A stretch of DNA of 64,000 nt, from assembly GCF_022346995.1 (NCBI RefSeq), contig NZ_JAKRNM010000012.1:1-64000 (forward strand). The letters are read 5' to 3'. A program made the position numbers and the translations under genes. The stretch is from Paenibacillus sp. ACRRY. Its GTDB lineage: Bacteria > Bacillota > Bacilli > Paenibacillales > Paenibacillaceae. Each line of letters starts with the position of its first letter. The first letter of the stretch is position 1. This document shows positions 44,200 to 52,552 of this stretch, in pieces. The notes under the pieces are model-generated. The model ran no database searches. It saw only the letters and a program-made list of their open reading frames with translations, and was not told where the DNA came from.

Positions 44200-44499
44200 C
44201 ACCTTCTCCAATGCTTACGATCCATCGGACCTAAACCGCAGTTCACTATTTGTACAGCGATTCACTGCATCAAGTAAGCCCAATCCTTCAGATCCCCATT
44301 TGAACTTATAATTGTAGCTTTCATGCGGATCACGTCCTCTCCGTTTTTGTTTCTGGACCCGCGCAGGTAAGCCTGTTAATGTGGTGACTTCGTATTTTTG
44401 AATCTTTTTGTATCTAAAAAGGGACGTATATTGTACGTCCCTCTGCTGTCTGTCTCTATGATGTAAAAAGCTAAGTCACTCGCTGGTTTGAAATAAGCT
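44200..44499. other. intergenic region
   Basis: About 300 bases between the DUF2809 gene and the Big_2 gene. Only the terminator at 44419-44443 is clear; the remaining part upstream of the DUF2809 gene shows no convincing promoter or gene. Confidence 0.4.
44419..44443 (-). terminator. terminator after Big_2 gene
   Basis: GGGACGTA (44421-44428) pairs with TACGTCCC (44434-44441), followed on the minus strand by TTTTTAGATAC. It lies 60 bases beyond the stop. Confidence 0.85.
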
Positions 44500-45606
44500 T
44501 TATTTTACCGTTACCGGTATCGTCACTTTCTTGTTGTTCCACTTGGCGGTTATGCTCGTTTTGCCTTTACCCACGGCCACTACTTTGCCATTGGTTACGG
44601 TAGCTACGCTCGGTTTCGTACTGCTCCAGACGGCATTGTTGGTAACAACCGTTGTCTTGCCTGTATCATACTGCGCCATAACGGTTAGCGTTGTGCTTCC
44701 CTGCGGGGATAACACAAGCTTCTTCTGACCTGTAATCAACTTTTTGAGCAATGGAACAACTGTAACTTCTGTCTTTATTGTCTGATCTTGGTAGGTTCCT
44801 GTCAAGGTTGCCTTTCCTTCGATCAGCGTTTTGACCGTCCCGTTTTTAACGGTTGCTACTGCATTGTTCGATGAAGTCCAGGTCACCTGTTTTGACAGAT
44901 TAATTGTTTTGCCGTTGGCATATGTACCAATGACCTTCAGTGCTTTGGATTTCTTGATGTTCAACTGCATTGCAGTAGGAGTAACTTCCACTTTGGTAAT
45001 AATGTCAGTAATGGCGACAGGCACTTTAACTGTTTCCGAGCCGTATTTGCCTTGCAAAAGCACCCGGCCAGGCGTATTGCCTTTAATCTTGCCGTTTTCC
45101 ACGACAGCCGCTGCATTCGAAACAGTCCACACAATCTCTGAAGTTACATCCTCTTCCTTGCCACTCGCACGTACAATACTGACTTTGGGCAGTGCACTTT
45201 CACTGCCTTTGACAAAGCTATAGGATTTGGGCGAAGCCTTGATGCTTTTGATTTTCTCGGAAACCTGAACAACGAGCTGCGCTTTGGCCCCATCGACTTC
45301 AGCATGGATTGTTGCCTCTCCCGCTGCTACTGCCTTTACTTTACCTTTCACAATGGTTGCAACTGCTGCATTACTCGTAGACCACGTAACCCCTGCTGTT
45401 ACATCCTGCTTGTTATCAAACCCTTCAACTTCTGCCATCACCTTAAGTGCAACCGTCTGTGACACACTTAACTTCTGCGGGCTGCTGTTGGTAATTTCAA
45501 TGGAGGTCACGTCACCGGTAGCCGCCAGAATGTGTGATGGAGCCAAGATGGCACATACCATGATCAATGCAAGCATTCCTCGAAGTGTTCGTTTAACTCT
45601 TTTCAT
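44500..45606 (-). CDS. secreted protein with four Big_2 immunoglobulin-like repeats
   Basis: A 368-residue extracellular protein: signal peptide (cleavage near LAA, about 29-30), then four Ig-like group 2 repeats of about 80-85 residues. Each carries the pattern W(S/T)(S/T)SNxAVATVxxGxVxAxxxGxATI, for example VTWSTSNAAVATIVKGKV and VTWTSSNNAVATVKNGTV. No LPXTG, SLH or catalytic domain is seen, so it is either a shed protein or an adhesion module. Repeat 2 is the most diverged (IVWTVSNAAAVVENGKI). Single gene with its own terminator. Confidence 0.85.
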   Translation of the reverse strand: MKRVKRTLRGMLALIMVCAILAPSHILAATGDVTSIEITNSSPQKLSVSQTVALKVMAEVEGFDNKQDVTAGVTWSTSNAAVATIVKGKVKAVAAGEATIHAEVDGAKAQLVVQVSEKIKSIKASPKSYSFVKGSESALPKVSIVRASGKEEDVTSEIVWTVSNAAAVVENGKIKGNTPGRVLLQGKYGSETVKVPVAITDIITKVEVTPTAMQLNIKKSKALKVIGTYANGKTINLSKQVTWTSSNNAVATVKNGTVKTLIEGKATLTGTYQDQTIKTEVTVVPLLKKLITGQKKLVLSPQGSTTLTVMAQYDTGKTTVVTNNAVWSSTKPSVATVTNGKVVAVGKGKTSITAKWNNKKVTIPVTVK

Positions 45607-45868
45607 TGCAATCTTCCATCTCCTATTAATCCAATATTTTACTTCTATTATATTATATCGGAGATTCGATGCATAATAATGAATTTTATAGTACTAGGAT
45701 GGTCAAAAGAAGTGAGATTCGACATTTTTTTGATAGGTTTGCAAAATCACTAAATTCGTTAATAAACAATGTAAGATAGTGAACAATTTCGCACGTCCAG
45801 TGTATAATAGGTAAAGGTATAGACATACTGATTGGAATATAAAACCTCTAGAAAGTGGGTTGGTTTGC

Positions 45869-46072
45869 TTGAAGGAAATTAACTTGCTGGATATGATTAA
45901 ACCCCAAAATAATAGTAAGCGCATGAAGAGCATTGTCACTTCGGCATCCAACAAAATTAGACCTGAGGACGAAATAATCCTTCTAATGAAAACGGCCCGT
46001 AATCGATTTAGAAAAGCATTAGAATCTGGACAAATCGAAATTATTAACGAGCGCGAATGGAAGCTCCGTTAA
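45869..46072 (+). CDS. small protein of an A/T-rich two-gene islet, unknown
   Basis: A 67-residue charged helical protein (KEINLLDMIKPQNNSKRMK..., ending GQIEIINEREWKLR). I do not recognise the family. The start is probably the TTG at 45869, 9 bases after AAGTGGG; a TTG at 45860 sits too close to it. Only 15 bases separate it from the next gene on the same strand, so the two are probably one operon. Base use is more A/T-rich than the neighbours and the pair is inverted relative to the flanking minus-strand genes, which suggests acquisition. Being paired with a nucleotidyltransferase-like fragment, it could be an antitoxin, but nothing in it proves that. Confidence 0.55.
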   Translation: MKEINLLDMIKPQNNSKRMKSIVTSASNKIRPEDEIILLMKTARNRFRKALESGQIEIINEREWKLR

Positions 46073-46087
46073 GAATGTGGGTGAACT

Positions 46088-46417
46088 ATGGAACGTTTAG
46101 AGAATCCCGAAATGGATATCCCTATTGAGATTCCATCTGATACCCTAGAAGGTTCAAAAGATAAAGTTATCAAATTGATAACCCCTGAAGGTTACTGTTA
46201 TGTAATCGGAATTGATGATCTTATATTAGACCGATTAAGAGCAGCTGAATATTGGACTGATGCCCGCAGCTTAGAGTGGGCACGTTATCTAATTTATAGT
46301 CAGTTTGAATCTATAGATCTATCCTATATGAGAGAAGTTGCTTTAAGGGAAGATTACAAGCTTGCAGCTAGGCTTGAACAAGAATATCTGTGGGTAACAA
46401 ACAATATGTTTGATTAA
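46088..46417 (+). CDS. AbiEii/nucleotidyltransferase-like C-terminal fragment
   Basis: A 109-residue protein. The stretch EGYCYVIGIDDLILDRLRAA followed by EYWTDARSLEWARYL resembles the C-terminal helical part of DUF6036/AbiEii-like nucleotidyltransferases, where an (I/P)EDLILDRLxAxxHW element is common. The N-terminal nucleotidyltransferase core with its GS...D motif is absent; the reading frame starts just before the resembling region. It may be a remnant, or a short stand-alone form. The ATG follows GTGGGTGA. Second gene of a two-gene plus-strand unit ending in a terminator. Confidence 0.6.
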   Translation: MERLENPEMDIPIEIPSDTLEGSKDKVIKLITPEGYCYVIGIDDLILDRLRAAEYWTDARSLEWARYLIYSQFESIDLSYMREVALREDYKLAARLEQEYLWVTNNMFD

Positions 46418-46444
46418 ACGGAACCCTTACTCAGGGTTCCGTTT
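46416..46444. terminator. bidirectional terminator between islet and serS
   Basis: AAACGGAACCCT (46416-46427) and AGGGTTCCGTTT (46433-46444) are perfect complements around a 5-base loop, the left arm overlapping the stop codon of the upstream gene. It can serve the islet and serS. Confidence 0.88.
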
Positions 46445-46486
46445 GCTTTAATGTTATGTGCAACACTGTACTTAATTGCTTTATAA

Positions 46487-47770
46487 CTAACTTGGCAATG
46501 TCAAATATTCAGCACCACCCATGTAAGGCTGGAGAGCTGCCGGAATGCGAATGCTCCCATCCTCCTGTTGGTGGTTCTCAAATAGTGGAATAAGAATCCG
46601 CGGCGATGCCACGGCCGTATTATTCAGCGTATGGCAGTACGCCAGCTGACCCTCGGCATTACGGCAGCGAATGTTCGAACGACGTGCCTGAAAGTCATGC
46701 AGGTTTGACGACGAATGGGTTTCCCCATAAGCGCCCCTGCTCGGCATCCATGTCTCAATATCGTATTGTTTATATGTTTTCTGGGACATGTCGCCTGTAC
46801 ATACCGCAACTACCCGATATGGCAGTTCAAGCAGCTGCAGCAATTCCTCTGCATGTCTGGTTATTTCCTGCAGCATGCGCTCCGATTCCTCCGCATCCGG
46901 TGCACAGAGAATGACCTGTTCGACTTTGGCAAACTGATGCACCCGGTACAAACCTCGTACATCCCGTCCGCCTGACCCGACCTCACTGCGGAAACAGGTG
47001 GATACGGCAGCCAGCTTAATCGGCTTCTGTACATCCACAATCTCATCGGCATAATACGATACGAGCGGTACCTCGGAGGTGCCGACCAGCCACTTGTCCT
47101 CACCTTCCAATTCATAGACCTGATCACGTCCTGTTGGGAAAAATCCCGTGTTCACAAGTGCATCCTCTCTGACCATTAGAGGCACTTCCATAGGGGTGAA
47201 CCCTTGCCGCAGCAGCAGATCCAATGCGAGCTGCTGTACCGCCCGGTGCAGCAGCAGCCCTGCTCCTTTCAGCACATAGCTTCGTGTCCCGCCGATCTTC
47301 ACCCCGCGCGGAATATCAATCAGATCATGAAGCTCCCCGAGCTCCACATGGTCCTTGGCTGTGTAAGCGAATGTCGGTGCTTCCCCCACACGTCGCAGCT
47401 CCACATTATCCACGTCCGATGCCCCAATCGGCGTATCCGGTGATACGACATTTGGCACCAGCCATTGCAGCATGGTCACTTCCTCCTGCACACCCGCAAG
47501 CTTCGCTTCGACCTCTTCCAGCTTCTCATTCAGCTGTTTCACCTGAGTTCTCAATTCTTCGGCCTGTTCCTGATCTCCGGATTGCATCAATTTTCCGATA
47601 TCCGCTGATAAGGTGTTCCGCATCCGGCGTCCTTCTTCTGTTTCCTGCAAAAGCGCTCTGCGCTCCTCATCCCGCTCCAGTAATGTACGAATGCTAATAT
47701 TGATTTTCTTCCCGTCTGCCGCCGCCTGCACTTCATCTGCATGGGCCCGAATCCACTTCATGTCCAACAT
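46487..47770 (-). CDS. serS: seryl-tRNA synthetase
   Basis: A 427-residue class II aminoacyl-tRNA synthetase that charges tRNA(Ser). The N-terminal coiled coil (about 25-105) that grips the tRNA long arm is followed by the catalytic core with motif 2 (CFRSEVGSGGRDVRGLYRVH) and motif 3 (ETHSSSNLHDFQARR...). Length is normal. The ATG at 47770 begins MLDMKWIRAH, the usual start, with GGAGA 9 bases upstream; an upstream in-frame ATG lies within the T-box leader. Controlled by a T-box. Confidence 0.97.
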   Translation of the reverse strand: MLDMKWIRAHADEVQAAADGKKINISIRTLLERDEERRALLQETEEGRRMRNTLSADIGKLMQSGDQEQAEELRTQVKQLNEKLEEVEAKLAGVQEEVTMLQWLVPNVVSPDTPIGASDVDNVELRRVGEAPTFAYTAKDHVELGELHDLIDIPRGVKIGGTRSYVLKGAGLLLHRAVQQLALDLLLRQGFTPMEVPLMVREDALVNTGFFPTGRDQVYELEGEDKWLVGTSEVPLVSYYADEIVDVQKPIKLAAVSTCFRSEVGSGGRDVRGLYRVHQFAKVEQVILCAPDAEESERMLQEITRHAEELLQLLELPYRVVAVCTGDMSQKTYKQYDIETWMPSRGAYGETHSSSNLHDFQARRSNIRCRNAEGQLAYCHTLNNTAVASPRILIPLFENHQQEDGSIRIPAALQPYMGGAEYLTLPS

Positions 47771-47791
47771 GGTCACCGTCTCCTTTGGCTG

Positions 47792-47838
47792 TAAAAATGC
47801 AAAGAGCGCCCTCATCCCTTGGGACGAGGAGCGCTCTG
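47792..47838 (-). terminator. T-box intrinsic terminator of serS leader
   Basis: On the minus strand AGAGCGCTCCTCGTCCC pairs with GATGAGGGCGCTCT around AAGG, followed by TTGCATTTTTAC. The 5' arm begins just after the T-box sequence, as needed for the antiterminator switch. Confidence 0.88.
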
Positions 47839-47995
47839 CTCGCGGTGCCACCCAACTTGCCGAATCAGGATACCCTGTTCCAGCCTCTTGGTCCGCGATA
47901 ACGGGCGGTTCCGGTTAACTTGGGGATGGATTCGCTCCCCTGGCGATAACGCCTCCGAGTTGGATGCTCTTCAACGGCATGGTTCCGATCTGTAA
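47792..47995 (-). ncRNA. T-box leader upstream of serS
   Basis: The minus strand carries the T-box core GGGTGGCACCGCGA (47854-47841), preceded by about 140 bases able to form stems I-III and followed by an intrinsic terminator. T-box leaders read the charging state of a tRNA; given the gene, tRNA(Ser) is expected. I could not fix the specifier codon by eye. Uncharged tRNA would favour the antiterminator and allow serS expression. Confidence 0.92.
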
Positions 47996-48146
47996 TTGTT
48001 GTGTCTCAGTATATACGAACCATAATCCACTTTGCAAGTCCTACCAAATCCTTACACATGCTGTTATGATAGACTTGTTTGCACTCGAACGTATGATTCG
48101 ATTTAGCTGACCTTAAATTGTACATAGGGTATAGAAGGAGTTCTCC

Positions 48147-49379
48147 ATGAAAAAATTGTTATGGATCGGCTGCCTGTCCTATTTTCTTATCGGACTTGCA
48201 CACGTGGTCCTCGGTTCCATTCTTCCAGTTGCACTAGAACATTACGGCAAAGATTATAGTCAGGGAGGAACGCTAATCTTCGCCCAATTTGCCGGATTCC
48301 TGGGCGGTGTTCTGTTATCGCCCCACTTAAATCGTCGCTTTGGCAAACGCGGCGGGTTACTTATCGCTGCAGCTCTGCTATGTATTGCAGAGTTATCCTA
48401 TATGCTGCTGCCTCCCTGGGGCCTCATGTTTGTCATTGCACCCGCAGCCGGTTTTGGATTCGGCATGATTGAAGCGGTGATCGGTACGATCATCATTGCC
48501 GCCATCAAAGAAAATACCGCAGTTGCGATGAGCAAGCTTGAAGTATTATTCGGCATCGGAGCCATGGTCATGCCGCTTATCGCCAGCGGTCTGATCTCGG
48601 CAGGTTACTGGCGCATGTCCTTCCTCGTCGTTGCCGTCTGTTCAGCACTGACATTCCTCTTCTGGGCCAGGATGTCATTCGGGGAGCTGGATCATGCACT
48701 CAGCAGGCGCCAGCCAGATGCCGCTGCTGGACATATCCATGCTGTGGAATCATCCGATGGTGAGTCTCCTGCAGGTAGCGGCACAACCAGTTCAACCTAC
48801 CGAGGCCGTAATCTGGCCCTGATGATCTTATTCGTTGTTTTTTTCTTTCTCTATGTTGGCACGGAGATGAGCCTTGCCAACTTCATGCCTGCCATTCTGA
48901 TTGAAAAAATGAACATGAAGGAAGCTGGGGCAGCTCTTAGTGTTACCTGCTTCTGGATCGCGATGTCTGTTGGAAGACTCTTCGCCGGATATATCGCTGA
49001 AAAGTTTCAGTATCGAGTGTACATTTTGTACAGCTGTCTGGCAGCCGTGCTGCTAATGGCCATTTTTCCGTTCACCAACCAGATCTGGTCTGCTTTTCTA
49101 ATTATTCTGCTGCTTGGGCTTGCGTTTTCAGGAGTTTTCTCCATTGCGCTCGTTTTTGCCAGCAAAATGCTGCCAGGGACAGAAGAATCCACCCCTAGTA
49201 TTCTGATTGCATCCGGCGGAGTCGGCGGCGCCATTCTGCCTCTGCTCACCGGTTGGAGTCTGGATCATCTGGATGTCAATCAATCCACATGGATGCTTGC
49301 CCTATTTACTGCAGGTCTGCTTGTGATCAGCTTGGTTGCTTATCAGTGGCAGAACAGACAACGTCCAGCTTCTGTTTGA
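48147..49379 (+). CDS. MFS transporter
   Basis: A 410-residue major facilitator with about 12 hydrophobic segments and a hydrophilic central loop (about 185-220, rich in Ser, Gly and His). The loop between helices 2 and 3 reads HLNRRFGKRGGLL, a form of the MFS signature. The second half has GRLFAGYIAEKFQYR. Sequence style resembles the YfkF/FucP-like sugar or drug transporters, but the substrate is not readable. AGAAGGAG lies 8 bases before the ATG. Single gene with terminator. Confidence 0.85.
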   Translation: MKKLLWIGCLSYFLIGLAHVVLGSILPVALEHYGKDYSQGGTLIFAQFAGFLGGVLLSPHLNRRFGKRGGLLIAAALLCIAELSYMLLPPWGLMFVIAPAAGFGFGMIEAVIGTIIIAAIKENTAVAMSKLEVLFGIGAMVMPLIASGLISAGYWRMSFLVVAVCSALTFLFWARMSFGELDHALSRRQPDAAAGHIHAVESSDGESPAGSGTTSSTYRGRNLALMILFVVFFFLYVGTEMSLANFMPAILIEKMNMKEAGAALSVTCFWIAMSVGRLFAGYIAEKFQYRVYILYSCLAAVLLMAIFPFTNQIWSAFLIILLLGLAFSGVFSIALVFASKMLPGTEESTPSILIASGGVGGAILPLLTGWSLDHLDVNQSTWMLALFTAGLLVISLVAYQWQNRQRPASV

Positions 49380-49430
49380 TTACCGTCTTGCGTTCGTATT
49401 AAATTCACCAGTTAAGCTCTAATGTAAAGT

Positions 49431-49463
49431 GGCTCCGCAGCGTATGCTTCGGAGCCCTTTTTT
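49431..49463 (+). terminator. terminator after MFS gene
   Basis: GGCTCCG (49431-49437) pairs with CGGAGCC (49450-49456), followed by CTTTTTTG. It lies about 50 bases after the stop. Confidence 0.88.
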
Positions 49464-49608
49464 GCTTCGTTAATCGCACTGTAGACTGAATCTCATGCGG
49501 TTGAATTGTCTCCATCATGATTGCCCAGGAAATAGTTTGCGGCAGGTTATTTCATTTCTGGAGTGAAAAATATTAGCATTAATTTATGAATTGAATTCAG
49601 CAGGTTTA

Positions 49609-50109
49609 CTAAACTTCATTGTTGATCAAAGGAGCTACCACTTCTTTTCCTTTAATAAGAGTACGGAATACATAGCGAACAAGGGGCCCAATAATGAGAA
49701 GCTGCAGTGGAAGAGCCAGGCTAAAGTTACGAGCGATGGTATGAAGATAGGTTTCGAGCAGCGGTTTTCCCACCAATTGATCTGCAAAATAAGATGTAAC
49801 CATACCGTATAAGGACATGATCAAAACCATGCCAACAACCATGCAGCAAGACATGGCCACCATACCGAGAAGCTTGTTGGACTTGTCAAACGGCAGTGAA
49901 AAAGCAACTTTCTGGGCTACTGGGCCGACAATAAAGGATTCCACCAGAAAAGCAACGACAAAACACAAAACGAACTGAAACAGTAATTCAATCGGGGATA
50001 ATCTACCGATTAATCCGTTGTAAATCAGGTTGAAGGACATCATAACAATGACCATTCCTGTACACATCATCAAGCCAAAATAAATATGTTCTTTCTTCGA
50101 AGTTGGCAA
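49609..50109 (-). CDS. DUF2798 membrane protein, tandem repeat
   Basis: About 166 residues in two DUF2798 halves, each with two hydrophobic helices: MMCTGMVIVMMSFNLIYNGL then FVVAFLVESFIVGPVAQKV, and MVVGMVLIMSLYGMVTS-type then LPLQLLIIGPLVRYVF. The second helix of each half ends in the family signature (I)(V/I)GPx(A/V). Function unknown. A TTG at 50109 behind AGAGAGG is my choice of start; the frame reaches an ATG at 50178 without a ribosome site. Single gene. Confidence 0.75.
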   Translation of the reverse strand: MPTSKKEHIYFGLMMCTGMVIVMMSFNLIYNGLIGRLSPIELLFQFVLCFVVAFLVESFIVGPVAQKVAFSLPFDKSNKLLGMVAMSCCMVVGMVLIMSLYGMVTSYFADQLVGKPLLETYLHTIARNFSLALPLQLLIIGPLVRYVFRTLIKGKEVVAPLINNEV

Positions 50110-50279
50110 CTCTCTCTCATCCTCTCTGTTTACTCTGCCAATTATAGAGATCGCGAATATCTCCACATAAGTGAACATTCTGTGAATTTAAATTAAATCT
50201 TATTTGACAACTCGGAATTAGGAATCTATCACATCCCTTAATATGTAAGAAACTATTTTTCTGAACTTGGGAGGTTTTC

Positions 50280-50669
50280 ATGATGGGTTTTCAAAAGCGT
50301 ATTGACCATATCGGCATTGCTGTACGTGATCTGGAGACAACACTGCGTTTCTATACGGAGATTGTTGGACTCGAATTGAAAGACCGGGTAACTCACACGA
50401 ACGGTATCATTCAACTCGCTTTCCTTGGCTTCAATGGTAGTGATGAAACGGAGATTGAGTTGATTCAGGGATACAGTGATAAGCTGCCTTCCGAAGGAAC
50501 GGTGCACCATTTTGCCATCCACGTGGAAGATCTTAATGCAGAATATAAGCGTATTCAGGCTACAGAGGCCGAGTTTATTGACGGGGAGATCATTACGTTG
50601 CCCAACGGCTATCGCTATTTCTTCATCTATGGTCCGGAGAAGGAATGGATTGAGTTTTTCCAGCGCTAG
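50280..50669 (+). CDS. VOC family (glyoxalase/methylmalonyl-CoA epimerase-like) protein
   Basis: A 129-residue vicinal-oxygen-chelate protein with two beta-alpha-beta modules. It starts IDHIGIAVRDLETTLRFY, has a metal-type histidine in IDHIGI, EIELIQ, HHFAIHVEDL and a C-terminal EWIEFFQ, giving a plausible H/E/H/E metal site. The sequence resembles lactoylglutathione lyases and methylmalonyl-CoA epimerases; it may equally be a small resistance or unknown enzyme. GGGAGG lies 5 bases before the first of two ATG codons. Confidence 0.85.
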   Translation: MMGFQKRIDHIGIAVRDLETTLRFYTEIVGLELKDRVTHTNGIIQLAFLGFNGSDETEIELIQGYSDKLPSEGTVHHFAIHVEDLNAEYKRIQATEAEFIDGEIITLPNGYRYFFIYGPEKEWIEFFQR

Positions 50670-50875
50670 TTATGTGATCAAAATTTAAGTACAGTAAACA
50701 ACACCTACCTACCTTTCTTCAAACAAAGATTGATTCCGATCTGCTTATCCTTTCTGATATTCGATACATTCTCACAAGTATATCGCGCTTGGCTATTCCA
50801 TCCAGTTCCTGACTGGACACATTCCGGCCTCTGGCCTATAATTACACCTAGTAATGCCCGTAACTTCATAGTTTC

Positions 50876-50970
50876 CCAGGGGAGTCGGAATTGGCCGGCT
50901 GAGAGTGTATCCCATCAAGATACTAACCCTTAGACCTGATCTGGATCATGCCAGCGTAGGAATCGGAGTA
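50876..50970 (+). ncRNA. TPP riboswitch (THI element)
   Basis: The conserved THI-box words appear in order: GGGGAGTCGG, GGCTGAGAG, ACCCTTAGACCTGATCTGG and ATCATGCCAGCGTAGG. It leads into a pyrimidine/thiamine precursor uptake operon. The 520-base gap between the VOC gene and the operon otherwise holds only its terminator and leader. Confidence 0.95.
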
Positions 50971-51020
50971 TATCGAATTGGCCCAGCCATGTGCTGTAGC
51001 CACCTCTCTAACGCCTGCAC

Positions 51021-51048
51021 GCGTCCCGGATTACGGGGCGCTTTTTTT
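51021..51048 (+). terminator. TPP riboswitch terminator
   Basis: GCGTCCCG (51021-51028) pairs with CGGGGCGC (51034-51041), followed by seven T. It lies 50 bases after the aptamer and 144 bases before the first gene, which fits transcription control: TPP binding would expose it. Confidence 0.88.
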
Positions 51049-51191
51049 GATGGTATCTTTTTGACACAAAAAGTACGTCATCCGGATCATAGCTGGTATA
51101 AATCGAAGGATTTATGCACCATGCTTGGATATGAAGCCAAGGAGTACCCCGCGCCACTGGCCGGACCATATGAAGGAGAGAAAAAAACAAG

Positions 51192-52232
51192 ATGAGATGG
51201 CGTAAAATGATCGGACTCCTGCTCTTGTGTGTGACACTCGTCACCGTCGCTGCATGCGGCAGCCAAGAAGCAGCACCTGCAGGACAGAACGGCAGCAGCA
51301 CCACTGAAAACAGCAGCGAAGGTGACAGCGCAGCATTGAAGGATGTTAAAGTCGTGCTCGACTGGACACCCAATACGAACCACACCGGCCTTTATGCCGC
51401 CGTGGATCAAGGATTTTACCAAGCAGAAGGCTTGAATGTCGAGATTGTGCAGCCAGGTGCTGGTGGGGCGGATACGATGGTAGCCTCAAATGAAGTTCCT
51501 TTTGGGGTAAGTTATCAGGAGAGCGTAACACAGGCCCGTACACAGGACGTTCCACTCGTCTCCATTGCAGCCGTCATTCAGCATAATACGTCTGGATTCG
51601 CCGCTCCGGTGGATCGAAACATCAAATCACCCAAGGATTTCGAAGGCAAATCCTATGGCGGCTGGGGATCACCCGTTGAAGAAGCGGTTATGCAATCCAT
51701 TATGGAGGGCGAAGGCGCCGATGTGTCCAAAGTAAAAAATATCAATATGGGCGACGCCGACTTTTTTACCGCCGTGAAACGGGATATTGATTTTGCGTGG
51801 ATTTTCTATGCATGGACCGGCATAGAAGCCGAGCTGCGTGGTGAACCCCTCGACATGCTGTATGTGAAGGATTATTCCGATGCGCTGGACTATTACACGC
51901 CTGTACTCGTGACGAACGAGCAGACCATTCAGAACGATCCAGAACTGGTGAAGGCATTTATGAAAGCTACTTCCGAAGGGTATCAATATGCGATTGATCA
52001 TCCCGAAGAAGCGGCAGACATTTTAATCAAGGCTGTACCTGATCTCGATAAGGACCTCGTGGTGGCAAGTCAGAAATGGCTGAGCCCAAAATACAAGGAT
52101 GACGCTCAGCGCTGGGGCGAGCAAAAACAGGAAGTGTGGCAGAACTACACGGACTGGATGTTTAGCAAAAAACTGCTTGATGAGCAGATCGATGTATCCC
52201 AAGCGTATACGAACGATTTTTTACCCCAATAA
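51192..52232 (+). CDS. thiY: thiamine-precursor ABC transporter, substrate-binding lipoprotein (ThiY-like)
   Basis: A 346-residue extracellular lipoprotein: signal peptide with lipobox VAAC, a short Gly/Ser-rich linker and an NMT1/THI5-like domain starting VVLDWTPNTNHTGLYAA, the typical start of hydroxymethylpyrimidine or formylaminopyrimidine binders. The TPP riboswitch upstream supports a thiamine link. AAGGAGAG lies about 11 bases before the ATG. First gene of a four-gene operon: binding protein, MTH1187-like protein, permease, ATPase. The exact pyrimidine ligand is inferred, not shown. Confidence 0.9.
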   Translation: MRWRKMIGLLLLCVTLVTVAACGSQEAAPAGQNGSSTTENSSEGDSAALKDVKVVLDWTPNTNHTGLYAAVDQGFYQAEGLNVEIVQPGAGGADTMVASNEVPFGVSYQESVTQARTQDVPLVSIAAVIQHNTSGFAAPVDRNIKSPKDFEGKSYGGWGSPVEEAVMQSIMEGEGADVSKVKNINMGDADFFTAVKRDIDFAWIFYAWTGIEAELRGEPLDMLYVKDYSDALDYYTPVLVTNEQTIQNDPELVKAFMKATSEGYQYAIDHPEEAADILIKAVPDLDKDLVVASQKWLSPKYKDDAQRWGEQKQEVWQNYTDWMFSKKLLDEQIDVSQAYTNDFLPQ

Positions 52233-52261
52233 AGTTGAATCGAAAGGAGCCGTGATTACTC

Positions 52262-52552
52262 ATGGCAAGCACACTGCTTAGCATTCAAGTGATTCCCAAA
52301 ACGCCGAATGGCGAAAATTCTTATCCTTATGTAGATCGGGCCATCGAAGTGATTCAGCAATCTGGCTTGAAATATCAGGTTAATGCGCTCGACACCACGA
52401 TGGAAGGTGAACTGGAGGAACTGCTGGAAGTTGTCCGCAAAATGCATGAGGTGCTCGTGGAGGCTGGCAGTCCAAGCATCATCTCCCAGATCAAAATCGC
52501 CCATAGCCCGAGCGGCTTCAGCATGGATACCCTGACGGAGAAATATCGCTAA
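52262..52552 (+). CDS. MTH1187/YkoF-like thiamine-binding protein
   Basis: A 96-residue cytosolic ferredoxin-like-fold protein (DUF77) with LLSIQVIPKTP, VDRAIEVIQQSGLKYQVNAL, DTTMEGELEELLEVV and a closing QIKIAHSPSGFSMD-like strand. Members bind thiamine or hydroxymethylpyrimidine. It lies inside the TPP-controlled operon, 29 bases after thiY and overlapping the permease start by one base (TAATG), so it probably handles the imported compound or senses it. Confidence 0.88.
   Translation: MASTLLSIQVIPKTPNGENSYPYVDRAIEVIQQSGLKYQVNALDTTMEGELEELLEVVRKMHEVLVEAGSPSIISQIKIAHSPSGFSMDTLTEKYR

Noticed and set aside
44500-45606. Ig-like repeat gene as a phage tail or S-layer protein
   Set aside because: There is a signal peptide but no SLH domain, and no phage gene is nearby; a general secreted Big_2 protein fits better.
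50905-51195. 96-codon plus-strand open frame after the VOC gene
   Set aside because: It overlaps the TPP aptamer and its terminator, so it is a chance frame in a regulatory RNA.
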